NCBI GenBank assembly: GCA_016165875.1
Contig: JABBOT010000004.1
Span: 32,393,866-32,457,865, forward strand
Length of the DNA: 64,000 nt
Direction of reading: 5' to 3'
Source of the DNA: Acanthopleura granulata
Taxonomy: Eukaryota > Mollusca > Polyplacophora > Chitonida > Chitonidae
The notes beneath the pieces were generated by a model. It did not search any database and was not told the origin of the DNA. It was given only the letters and a program-made list of their open reading frames with translations. Of this stretch, positions 51,001 to 59,940 are shown piece by piece. Position 1 is the first letter of the stretch, and each line of letters opens with the position of its first letter. A program made the position numbers and the translations under genes.

Positions 51001-54000
51001 CCCATCTTTTGAATACATCATTTTGTTATGGGATAATGATGTATCTTCAATTTAGTGATTAACAAAACTATTGAAGAAAAAAAGAATGTGACTTTTATTT
51101 GATTGATTTTCATATTGCTCATTTTTCATATTATTCTGTTGAAGACAGAGAAGCTTTTTACAGATCACCTTGGGAAATATTTAAGAAAGGATTCCAAGAT
51201 AAAAGTTGCCAACGTAGCCAAGGAATACATCAGCTGTCAGGTAAATCATGAATCATTTGTTCTGTTCATAATTATACATAAGTAACAGTAAACACATGTA
51301 TGCTATAATGGGAGCATTACATAGAAGGTAGCTCCTCTATGGTAACCCCTTGTCACCTTGGTTGTTTGCTGCATTCCCAAATTCTGAGTGAACCTTGTTT
51401 GATAACTAGAACTAAGATTTTGCCAGAATATGGCCACAGTATTCTTAATGTGGCATAATGTCATTTGACAATAATTGCATTCTTGTTTTGGATTTTGCAT
51501 CTTTTATTCTTTTATGGGCTGTGCTTTTCTGAAATCAGGCTCACCTTCCTGATTGCTAAGTGTGTGTTGATCATCAGTCATGTGTTTTTCTGGAATCAGG
51601 CTCACCTTCCTGATTGCTAAGTGTGTGTTGATCATCAGTCATGTGCTTTTCTGGAATCAGGCTCAACTTCCTGATTGCTAAGCGTGTGTTGATCATCCGT
51701 GATGTGTTTTTCTGGAATCAGGCTCAACTTCCTGATTGCTAAGTGTGTGTTGATCATCGGTCATGTGTTTTTCTGGAATCAGGCTCACCTTCCTGATTGC
51801 TAAGCGTGTGTTGATCATCAGTCATGTGTTTTTCTGGAATCAAGCTCACCTTCCTGATTGCTAAGCGTGTGTTGATCATCAGTCATGTGTTTTTCTGGAA
51901 TCAGGCTCAACTTCCTGATTGCTAAGCGTGTGTTGATCATCAGTCATGTGCTTTTCTGGAATCAGGCTCAACTTCCTGATTGCTAAGCGTGTGTTGATCA
52001 TCAGTCATGTGTTTTTCTGGAATCAGGCTCAACTTCCTGATTGCTAAGCGTGTGTTGATCATCAGTCGTGTTTTTCTGGAATCAAGCTCAACTTCCTGAT
52101 TGCTAAGCGTGTGTTGATCATCAGTCATGTGCTTTTCTGGAATCAGGCTCAACTTCCTGATTGCTAAGCGTGTGTTGATCATCAGTCATGTGTTTTTCTG
52201 GAATCAAGCTCAACTTCCTGATTGCTAAGCGTGTGTTGATCATCAGTCATGTGTTTTTCTGGAATCAAGCTCAACTTCCTGATTGCTAAGCATGTGTTGA
52301 TCATCAGTCATGTGTTTTTCTGGAATCAAGCTCAACTTCCTGATTGCTAAGTGTGTGTTGATCATCAGTCATGTGTTTGGGTGATGGCATGATATAAAAC
52401 ACTGGCTTCTGATAACCTGTTACAGATGCAGCAAGCCAAACAGTTATGTCACCTGTTATGGAGTGTATGTGGGCCAGCAAATCCTATGGAATACATACCC
52501 CTGTGAGTGTCTCAAGCTCCAAATATCATCAAGCTGTATTAGATGCTGCCTCTGTTAAAAAAGCTTTATATTTCATATGTGGCTGAAATATAGAATCTAA
52601 AAGTAATCTATATGTGACTGGGTAGGGTGAAGACCATGATGGTAATGTACAAATTCTTTTTGCCAAAATGATTGCAAATACAGGTTGTCTGTGCTAGTGA
52701 TTTACATGTACTAATGAGTTTCCCTTTTCAAAACTCGCTCTGTCTGACCTGAGAGTGCTCTTGCATCAGGAATGTTGTCAGGTAGCTGCCAGGATTTAAT
52801 GGTTTTGTCTGAGACTTCAATCTATAGACTAGAATTCTCTAAATAGTGAAATATCCAAAGTAAAACGTTAACCAAATTTGATAAGTAAACAGAAAAAAGT
52901 TAATCTTTGAAAAAGTCTTCTTGTTTAAACCATTAGGATCTAGGTTTGACAAGAGGCATCAGTGAGTGGTGAACATGGCAAGGAACACCAAACAACAATG
53001 AAAGTGTTATTATGTAGAATGATTTTTAATGACTTAATGAAATAATAAAAGTGTAATGTTTGATTTTCAGCACTGAGCCAGCCTCTGACCGGGAGTATGA
53101 ACTGTTCCAGCTCTTTGAGAGATTTTACATGGCAGTTCAGGAGCTAGCCTATCCTATACCTCCTGGTTTTCTCACCTACTTCACTGTGATGGGGTACAGG
53201 TCATTGGATTTAAGGTACTAGTCAACTCCATTTTCACTTTCAGTGTCTGATATATTGAATTAGATCAAATATTCATAAGACCAAACAGAATAGACAAATG
53301 TCATGTCCATATCAAGTAATGTGTACACAAATACAAGAAAGTCTGGTATGAATTATCTTTGGCTTCTCGAGAACAGCAACCTACATTTGAATTGTTACAG
53401 GGAAGGATCCCACAGAAAAAATTATGGTACATAAAATGACCATTAAAGAATGTATCTAAAAATACTGTCACTGATTTTTTTTCAGAGATTTTGTTTCCCC
53501 ATATTAAATTTAGTCAGATGTTTTGATTGCACAATGAATCATTGTTGACACATATTATCAGGGTGGTCCATAAAACTTGAAAGATACAGTTTTTGGTGAA
53601 CTTTTTACTTTTCACAACTTGATATTTGCGGGGCATTTCCCTTTTATAAATTCTAATGATTTGTCTACCGATATATTGTAATGGCATCAGTAATGCATGG
53701 TTTGATTTGCCTATCTGAGATATTTGACATAAAATTTGAGAGTCACTCTTGATTCCTTTCAGTAAACTCATTCTTTCAGGGTATGTCTTCAATTTTTCTG
53801 CTGCCATCTTCTCCATCCTTGTTGTTACAGTGATGGGGAGTTGTTATGGAGATGATGCCAGGGATAACATTTTAAATATATACAATTTTCATTAAGGCAG
53901 GATAACAGAGATAATATTTTTATTCCCTTACATCTTCACCTTCCTCAACCTGCAGAAGGCCTCAATTGTTGATTAGCATGTATTTTAGACATGGGCCTCT

Positions 54001-57000
54001 GTAGTGTACTTCATGCACCTAAAATATTTGTGTATGTCTTATGCGGTGTTCTAAAAATGTGTGGTGTGTCGTACTTGTGTTTCAGTCTGTTTCTGCAGTA
54101 TGTGGATAGAGGAGTCCTGATGCTGACAGGCGACTTTGTGGCACGGGTTATGGAAGGTATGCCTGATGATTATGCATGGTTTTGTAGAGGTTTGGAAATG
54201 GGACTCGTTCTTTGAAAGATTAACTATTATACTTCACTACCTGTAATGCATGTCGTAATGTATAAAACGCATAGTTATTATGCATGTACATTGTATGTAG
54301 AAGAGCATATTGCAAAGTATGAATGTAAACAAGTCCTTCGTCCATTAAGAAAATATAATCTGAGAGATGCACAGACGACCTCAGACCTATGTCAAATATT
54401 TACACCTGTATCTTGTCATCACTGAAATACAAGAAATTAATTGTGATCTCTCTAATATCCTAGTGAAACAGTTAGTTATTGACCTCAGTCTGATAGCGTA
54501 TTAATTGTTGCAGATTTGCTTGATGATGATGCCAATGCACAGATAAAGTTACAGATCATTTCTAGGCTTCCAAAGGTCAGTGCACGAAACTTATGTAAAG
54601 AGTTTTTAATTCACCTGTATGAAGTAAGGCAAGGTATTGTGAGAAGGGGGAAATGTGTCAAGGTTAAGTGTCACTGGTTCAGCTTTTTCTTAGTTCCTGT
54701 ATATTGGGATCTAATTGGATTGAAGGTTAAACATTTTTTAGCTCCGCAGAGTACAGTATTATGTATGAAAGTATGAACTTGAATGGAAGGTTAATCTATT
54801 TTCTGTCCATTTCCTCTGTAATGAGTGCAAAATTAAACAGCAGTCAAATTGAGGTATGCTTTTATCTTTATTCTGATTGCATTGCCTAGTTAACTGCTGT
54901 ATCAGGCTGATTGAGTTGTCAGAATGCCTTATTATACATGGAGACATCTAGTTGTTACAATTTCTTAGAACCAGTTAAAGAGTTTGATGCGTAATTTAAA
55001 TGGTGCTTGATGTTTCAGTTCAAAACAAAAACCTGAACTTATGTTTTCTGGAAACTATTTACCCCGATTTAAACAATAGTTGCCTATGTTTGTTGTTCAC
55101 TTTGAAATATGTTATCATTTTAAAGACTTGCCTTTGTACCTTTACGCAGCCTTTAGCAGAGGAGTGTTTTCAGAAATGGGACCACCACATAGCCCATCGC
55201 CACACAGCCATGCAGCAAGTGTCTCACCTGTTACGAGATGGTAAGCTAGATACTATGATCAGTATCAAGGTGATACATGAGCTGTAAGCTGTTAATGTTC
55301 TAATCATAATGTATACCTGTGACATCAATGGTGAAATCTCTGTTGGAGCTGGATCTCAACAACACCTGAATTACCTCCCCTGGTTTGTCATTCAATAAAC
55401 AACCTCGGCTCAGTATGTATCCTTCAGAAGTCTTCGAGAGACATTCCTGCAAACCTGAATGCTTATATGTATTGCATACTAAACAGATTTTGCATGCAGA
55501 GACACTGGTTCATTAATTCTTACTATTTTCTTAATTCTGTGCTTGAATTTAAGGTGGTGAGATAAGGAGCAGGGAGTCTTTTCCCCGAAGTATTCCAACT
55601 GAGACCAGTTCCTTTGGTGAGTTTGTAATGTTCTTGTAAAAAACCATTGTGAGATTACCAAGGTGTTATACTATGGGAATACTGGAACTGCAAAATAAAC
55701 TTGAAAATGACATAGATATATTGACCTACATGCGGTAGGTGGTTCAGTATTTATCTTTTCACCCACAGCATACATTTATCTCCATAATTGAAATTGTAAG
55801 TTGATGCCTAGTTCTAATTGCCCAGTTTTAAGTAGAACAAATAATATGATCAGACATGTATATGCTTCAAATTATCTGATGTTTTAAATCAATCACAGAG
55901 TATTGGAACCCCAACAGCGATCCTGGCATGCAATCCATGTTCCATCCTCTGGACACCCTGCTGCACTTGATGAGAGAGAGAGGTATGTGCTCACTGTTTC
56001 ATGCATGGATACTAGCCTGGGCCTATTCACATTGGCTGAATTTAGGATTGATTGGTGAATAGTCAGAATCCAGATTCATACATGAAGAGGTGCAGAAAAG
56101 TGTGAATTGAGGTTCTGTATCATTTTATTGTTGAAAAGAGAGAAGCCTATTCACTCTGATCTGAGATGAATATACCATTGACAGTGTCCATGTTCTTTTA
56201 CAACTGATGATTGTGTGATGCTGTAATGTGCATCTTCCTCACCTGGTCACTTTGACTAGACAGTGGCTCAGATACCATGTAGAAGAGAGAGTCACATGTA
56301 GGGGAGAGAGTCACATGTAGGGGAGAGAGTCACATGTAGGAGAGAGAGTCACATGTAGGGGAGAGAGTCACATGTAGGAGAGAGAGTCACATGTAGGGGA
56401 GAGAGTCACATGTAGGAGAGGGAGTCACATGTAGGGGAGAGAGTCACATGTAGGAGAGAGAGTCACATGTAGGAGAGAGAGTCACATGTAGGAGAGGGAG
56501 TCACATGTAGGGGAGAGAGTCACATGTAGGGGAGAGAGTCACATGTAGGAGAGGGAGTCACATGTAGGGGAGAGAGTCACATGTAGGAGAGGGAGTCACA
56601 TGTAGGGGAGAGAGTCACATGTAGGGGAGAGAGTCACATGTAGGGGAGAGAGTCACATGTAGGAGAGAGAGTCACATGTAGGGGAGAGAGTCACATGTAG
56701 GGGAGAGGGTCAAAGGTTTTACATGTGCTGTGTGCAGAATTATAAAGTTTCTGACATCAGATAGATAATTCATGTTTTAAGTTTCTTGAACTTTAGCTTT
56801 ATCGAAGGAAATAACTGTACAGATATGCATGTATATGCAAATGTTCAGTTCTGTTAACTTTCTACACAGTTATGTTGATGAACTTTATTGTTGCGCTTTT
56901 ATGTGTCTAAAATTCAGGGTTGAATATTAATCCCCCCCCCCCCCCCCCCCAAAAAAAATTATTTGGTTATTGGCTGTGTTTGTAGAGAGAGAGCAGTTTG

Positions 57001-57089
57001 GTGAAGATACCAAGTATATGGAGCCAGGTTTCATCCGAGATGTCGCCACCTTTAACACGCCAGAAGACTTGGGAACCATCAGCTTCTGA
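33070..57089 (+). CDS. GSAP: Gamma-secretase-activating protein orthologue (30 coding exons, complete)
   Basis: Joining 30 exons gives 3048 coding bases and a 1015-residue protein with no internal stop; every phase matches. An in-frame TAG four codons before the ATG supports the start. Recognition comes from the conserved order of motifs against mammalian GSAP/PION: GTVIYTW (exon 2), VNADRTL (4), VQFLYSP (6), FVWCQWD (8), GTLCVC (11), LPGYFVHALDV (14), EGKVYQ (16), PIPPGF (24), DRGVLMLTGDFVARVM (25) and ISRLPK (26). Exons 24-27 (about residues 810-930) match the C-terminal GSAP-16 domain. In mammals GSAP is reported to bind gamma-secretase and the APP C-terminal fragment and to raise amyloid-beta output, an effect that is debated; the invertebrate role is unknown. 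No signal peptide is seen. The protein is about 160 residues longer than human GSAP (854), largely through exon 15. Confidence 0.94.
33266..33520 (+). mobile_element. SINE, family A, full length, in GSAP intron 1
   Basis: tRNA-like head GGCCTCCGTGGCTCGGTTAG, B-box GAGTTCAAGTCC at 33334-33345, body GGGAAGGTCTGCCAGCAACC, block TCCCACCATAATGC, and tail AGTGAAATATTCTTGAGTAT then GGCGTAAAACACCAATCAAA and TAAATGA. It is the reference copy for the truncated relatives in this window. ORFs on both strands here are shadows. Confidence 0.9.
34675..34870 (+). mobile_element. SINE, family D, 5' part, in GSAP intron 1
   Basis: Starts with GTTAAAATTATACACCCT, has the B-box-like GTTCAAATCCAGC and TGGTTTCGACTGGTTT, matching 29660-29850. 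Its 3' half is replaced by unrelated sequence. Confidence 0.75.
36597..36615. repeat. Poly-A run in GSAP intron 2
   Basis: A homopolymer A tract; no SINE body precedes it that I can recognise. Confidence 0.7.
37262..37466 (+). mobile_element. SINE, family A, 5'-truncated, in GSAP intron 3
   Basis: From ATGCAGTCGCTGTGAG through GGGAAGGTCTGCCAGTATTC and CCCACCATAATGCTGGCCGC to ATATTCTTGAGTACAGCGTA and CAATCAAATAAA. The ORFs called across it on both strands are shadows. Confidence 0.85.
37885..37985 (+). mobile_element. SINE 3' fragment, family D, in GSAP intron 4
   Basis: GGTGGCGGTTTACTCTTAGC, GTTTCCTCCACCCAGGAGCC, TATAAGTCATAAATTCTTGA: the 3' half of the family D layout. Confidence 0.6.
39990..40130 (+). 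mobile_element. SINE 3' fragment, family D, in GSAP intron 7
   Basis: CAGGTAACTGCCAGGATTTT, then a diverged middle and the tail ACTATTCTTGAGTACAATGT followed by AAAACACCAATCAG. Confidence 0.65.
41243..41320 (+). other. GSAP: GSAP exon 10 with two alternative donors
   Basis: The exon may end at 41283 (CCAG|GTAATT) or 41320 (CCAG|GTAAGT). Only the first keeps frame: its last G plus AC of exon 11 makes GAC and gives the DK pair found in human GSAP. The longer form joins exon 11 in another frame and meets TAA at 43013-43015. Confidence 0.8.
43874..44035 (+). repeat. GSAP: GSAP exon 13 donor inside a four-copy 21-bp tandem repeat
   Basis: The motif TGGATGAGTAAGTTACT recurs with potential donors at 43952, 43973, 43994 (GTATGT) and 44015, each exactly 21 bases apart. 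Using a later donor adds 7 residues (SKLLYWM type) per copy in frame, with no stop through the fourth. The most upstream donor is chosen because it gives the human-like length to the next exon. Confidence 0.85.
44278..44378 (+). mobile_element. SINE 3' fragment, family D, in GSAP intron 13
   Basis: GGCAGCTGCCAGAGGCCAAT, GGTTTACCCTTGGCACT, CGTCTGTAAACCTGACAT, in the family D order; strongly diverged. Confidence 0.55.
45015..45275 (-). mobile_element. SINE, family A, near full length, antisense in GSAP intron 14
   Basis: Reading the minus strand, the head CGGATCTGTCGGTTAGCTGC, B-box-like GAGTTCATGTCC, body GGGAAGGTCTGCCAGCAACC, CGCACCATAATGCTGG and tail AATATTCTTGAGTGCAGTGT appear in the order seen at 33266-33520. 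The minus ORF at 45037-45234 is a shadow. Confidence 0.88.
45443..45760 (+). other. GSAP: GSAP exon 15: lineage-specific hydrophilic insert
   Basis: This 318-base exon, the largest of the gene, codes residues 401-506, rich in Ser, Thr, Asp, Glu and Gln. It lies between the LPGYFVHALDV and EGKVYQ segments, where human GSAP has only about 25-30 residues. Phases 1 at both ends make it a cassette that could be skipped without shifting frame. Confidence 0.75.
50735..50860 (+). mobile_element. SINE 3' fragment, family D, in GSAP intron 21
   Basis: GTGGTTTACTTTAGTCTCTC, TTCTCCCTTTGTAAATCTGA, CGGCCATCATAGTGCAAAAA, TTGGTGTTAACCACC: a diverged family D tail. Confidence 0.55.
51524..52378. repeat. 61-bp minisatellite, 14 copies, in GSAP intron 22
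   Basis: The block TCAACTTCCTGATTGCTAAG (or TCACCTT...) recurs at 51541, 51602, 51663 and so on to 52332; all spacings are 61 except one of 59 between 52029 and 52088. Each unit also carries GTGTTGATCATCAGTC and TTTTTCTGGAATCA. Variation is confined to a few positions, so the array is young or homogenised. The minus ORF 51940-52182 is a product of the repeat. Confidence 0.97.
52765..52860 (+). mobile_element. SINE 3' fragment, family D, in GSAP intron 23
   Basis: GTCAGGTAGCTGCCAGGATT matches the fragment at 39990-40130; the rest is strongly diverged. Confidence 0.5.
56288..56715. repeat. 19-bp minisatellite, 22 copies, in GSAP intron 29
   Basis: GTCACATGTAGG begins every 19 bases from 56291 to 56690 without a single indel; a degenerate 23rd copy follows. 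Units differ mainly at two purine sites (GGGG or GGAG; GAGAGA or GAGGGA), giving a small set of variant types. Confidence 0.97.
56932..56958. repeat. C19-A8 homopolymer pair before the last GSAP exon
   Basis: Nineteen C followed by eight A, ending 27 bases before the first base of exon 30 (56986). It is the nearest pyrimidine-rich tract other than the short TGTGTTTGTAG. Confidence 0.9.
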
Positions 57090-57212
57090 GTGGTAGAGCT
57101 CAGTGGATTTACAAGTTAATCTAAAATTGGTTTGTTATATAGTAGTTCATGCGGAATAGATAATGATCTTGATTTATCACTTTGTTTTGAAACTTAAGTT
57201 ATAATTCCCAGA

Positions 57213-57218
57213 AATAAA
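57213..57218 (+). promoter_or_regulatory. GSAP: Candidate polyadenylation signal of GSAP
   Basis: AATAAA, 124 bases after the stop codon at 57087-57089; the first canonical hexamer downstream. Confidence 0.6.
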
Positions 57219-58255
57219 TGCTTGAAATACACAGCCATATATACTACTTCAGCAAGCCTGGTATTGAGAAATTGGTTTATGCTGGTCCTTAGAGGCTGAG
57301 GTAATGCCTCGAAGATGTTTCTCTCTGGATACCCCTAGACCAGCGGGTGGACTCTGAGTGTTAGAATCAACCTCTAACATGTCTAAGTACTTTTGTTGCA
57401 GTTTTACTTCCGCCGCCAATAGACCAACCATCTGAAATGTTGCCAAGCACATTACTGTATTGCAGTATAGACTAAGAATAGTTAACTGTATCTTGTAGCA
57501 ATGTGATTTGAAGAGCAGGTAATACATACATCTGCATGATTTATTCTCTTACACGTAATCATAAGTACTTAGGTAAGCTAATGCTTTAAGAATGTATGTA
57601 AGAAACATATACATATGTACAACTTCCAGTCAGTGATTTTAATGTTACATCATTTGCAAATAAGGAAAAAGTTATGTGTTATAATGTATTAAAGGTCAAT
57701 ATGTAAAGTTTAATGTTAGAAGTTATTATGAAATAAGAAAGTATTTATGTTATTTAGACTAGTCTGTGTATATCTAAAAGAACATATTTTTGGAGAAATT
57801 GTGCTGAAGTTATCCATTTACATGTAATTAAATTGTAACTTTAATATATATATTTTATATAAATGTATATGTGCTGCCATTAGGTATGAACCCGTATAGT
57901 TATTTGATGTACATACATTTTTTAATATGTATTGAATGATAACAATCTCAACAGTGTATGGTCTAGATTGGTCAATGGTTTTTCTTTTGAATAATCATGG
58001 ATAAGAAAGATTGAGTAATTGAGGTCTCTGGTGTCTTTAGGCCTTACAGCTGAAAATCGATTCAACTTTATAATTTCGTTGGTACGAATGAGCTGATTGG
58101 TCTGTCTCTCTGATGTGTTCAAATCAAAGCTCCCTTTGTTGCTAGTTATGATGTGTGATACTGTGCCTTTCAATATTTATTCATATATATTCAAATTGAA
58201 AAACCGATAGCAAGCTTTTTTGAGTGATATTTATATACTTACATGTAATGGCCTG
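57219..58255. other. Spacer after GSAP
   Basis: AT-rich, with no gene recognised; the minus ORFs at 57249-57527 and 57922-58173 have no domain. Confidence 0.5.
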
Positions 58256-58405
58256 TGTATTTATTTATTTATTTGTTTGATTGGCGTTTTATGCTGTACT
58301 GAAGAATATCAGACTTAAATAACAGCAGCCAGCATTATGGTAGGAGGAAACTGGGCCAAGCCTAGGGGAAACCCACAACCATCTGCGGGTTGCGGGCAGA
58401 CCTTT
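58256..58405 (-). mobile_element. SINE, family A, 5'-truncated
   Basis: On the minus strand: AGGTCTGCCCGCAACCCGCA, CCTCCTACCATAATGCTGGC, ATATTCTTCAGTACAGCATA, CGCCAATCAAACAAATAAAT. Same layout as 33266-33520 without its head. Confidence 0.85.
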
Positions 58406-59104
58406 TGTATAAGCATATGTGACAACTGTGAATCTTTACATCTATGTATTATCAGTACTTTACTACAAATTGTCGTAATGTCCAGGCATTGGTATGAAAA
58501 GAATGTGAAACAAGCAGACCTACATGTATATGTATAGGTCACTAAACAGATTTTTAAAAATCTTTTAAATGTAGAAATATTTAAGTTTGTTTATGATTCT
58601 AGAAAAGTATATAGATGTCATTGTTAAGATATCCGTACTCACAATGAAACGAGCCTTTCAGGAGATATAAAAGCCATCTCTTCATATTAGTCGTTTGCTT
58701 CGCACATCAGAAGGCTATAGTCTATTGACTTCCTCTTTCGTGGGTCACACTTCAGTCTGATAATACATTTACGGGGAAATTTGTTGTATGAAGGTTTAGG
58801 AAAGTCATCCATTGTTTTGAAACATTTTCTGGTAAACTTTTGATATCAGTTAATTTGTGTCTGACCAACAGTTCAAACATTTATTCTTTCCTTGTGTAGT
58901 GTATGTAACACCCTACATATATACATGTTTATTTATGATGCTAAATGATTTAGTACATGGAGAAAAGTTATCAGAAATTTATTTTGCTGACTTGCAGACT
59001 ACAGTCTGGTTGAAATAAAATCTGATAAGGCTTGAAAACTTATCCATCAGGGGTTAAGTTGAATAGTGTTTATTTCATTTGTATATTCATGGTTTAACAC
59101 AATA

Positions 59105-59466
59105 CTCAACATGTTTTCACTATGAGCATGATCAGCATACAGGAGTGCAGTTTGTTATAACATGTCTTCACTGTGAGCATGATCAGCATACAGGAGTGCA
59201 GTTTGTTATAACATGTTTTCACTGTGAGCATGATCAGCATACAGGAGTGCAGTTTGTTATAACATGTTTTCACTGTGAGCATGATCAGCATACAGGAGTG
59301 CAGTTTGTTATAACATGTTTTCACTGTGAGCATGATCAGCATACAGGAGTGCAGTTTGTTATAACATGTTTTCACTGTGAGCATGATCAGCATACAGGAG
59401 TGCAGTTTGTTATAACATGTTTTCACTGTGAGCATGATCAGCATACAGGAGTGCAGTTTGTTATAA
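59105..59466. repeat. 51-bp minisatellite, 7 copies
   Basis: ACATGTTTTCACTGTGAGC recurs every 51 bases from about 59109 to 59415, nearly identical. Since 51 is a multiple of three, ORFs of 147 (+) and 123 (-) codons run through it; they are repeats of 17 residues, not genes. Confidence 0.97.
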
Positions 59467-59574
59467 CCGCTTGTCACAAAGACATTTTAGGTAAACAGCT
59501 CTTGCATTTCACTCGTGTATAGTGTGTTTGCTAAGACGTTAGCTGCTGGTTCAAACCTGACCTTGGATGTGGAA

Positions 59575-59940
59575 TTTTTATGTATGCTTGGATTTTACCT
59601 CGTACTCAACAGTTTTTCACTTAAATGACGCCTGGGTGATTAGAATGTAATTACTGTGTCTTGTGGCAGGACGAATCCATGCCGCCAAAGTGCTGCTGCC
59701 ACGGGAACATCATGCTGAAGACACCAGACATGACACCCCACCCAGTCACATTATACTGACACTGGGCCGACCAATCCTGTTTCCTTCCCCTAAATGCGGA
59801 GTGCTGAGCGCCAAGCGAGGCAGCAACAAGCACCATATTTATAGTCTGGTATGACCCGACCCGGGATTGATTCTGAACCTCCCGAACTCGAGGCGGACAC
59901 TCTAACCACCGCGGCCACTGAAGCGGTCCTAGGGAATTTG
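59575..59940 (-). mobile_element. SINE, family B, near full length
   Basis: On the minus strand: tRNA-like head GTGGCCGCGGTGGTTAGAGT, GGTCGGGTCATACCA, TCGCTTGGCGCTCAGC, the central block (59739-59772) shared with 30428-30462, GGCGGCATGGATTCGTCC and a tail with CTGTTGAGTACGAGGTAAAA. The ORFs on both strands are shadows. Confidence 0.88.

Larger units (their letters stand above)
33070..57089 (+). other. GSAP: Exon map of the GSAP gene
   Basis: Coding exons: 33070-33154, 35787-35872, 36998-37051, 37622-37691, 38247-38309, 39033-39191, 39585-39631, 40353-40547, 41041-41090, 41243-41283, 43003-43097, 43415-43499, 43874-43951, 44658-44750, 45443-45760, 47654-47811, 48868-48937, 49259-49356, 49592-49807, 50068-50144, 50465-50582, 51145-51240, 52426-52502, 53071-53214, 54086-54156, 54514-54575, 55150-55240, 55554-55616, 55899-55982, 56986-57089. 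All introns are GT-AG. Least certain edges: exon 10 and 11 donors (alternatives exist), exon 13 donor (repeated) and the weak exon 16 acceptor, which is nonetheless the only AG possible after the in-frame stop at 47641-47643. Confidence 0.88.

Noticed and set aside
33070..57089. First thought: DET1 (de-etiolated homologue)
   Set aside because: The exon translations do not follow DET1; once the exons were joined in phase the motif order matched GSAP throughout.
59079..59522. 147-codon + ORF with a CFHCEHDQHTGVQF-type repeat that resembles a Cys/His metal-binding protein
   Set aside because: It is the 51-bp minisatellite; the opposite strand is equally open and the units are near-identical in DNA, with no sign of codon-level selection.
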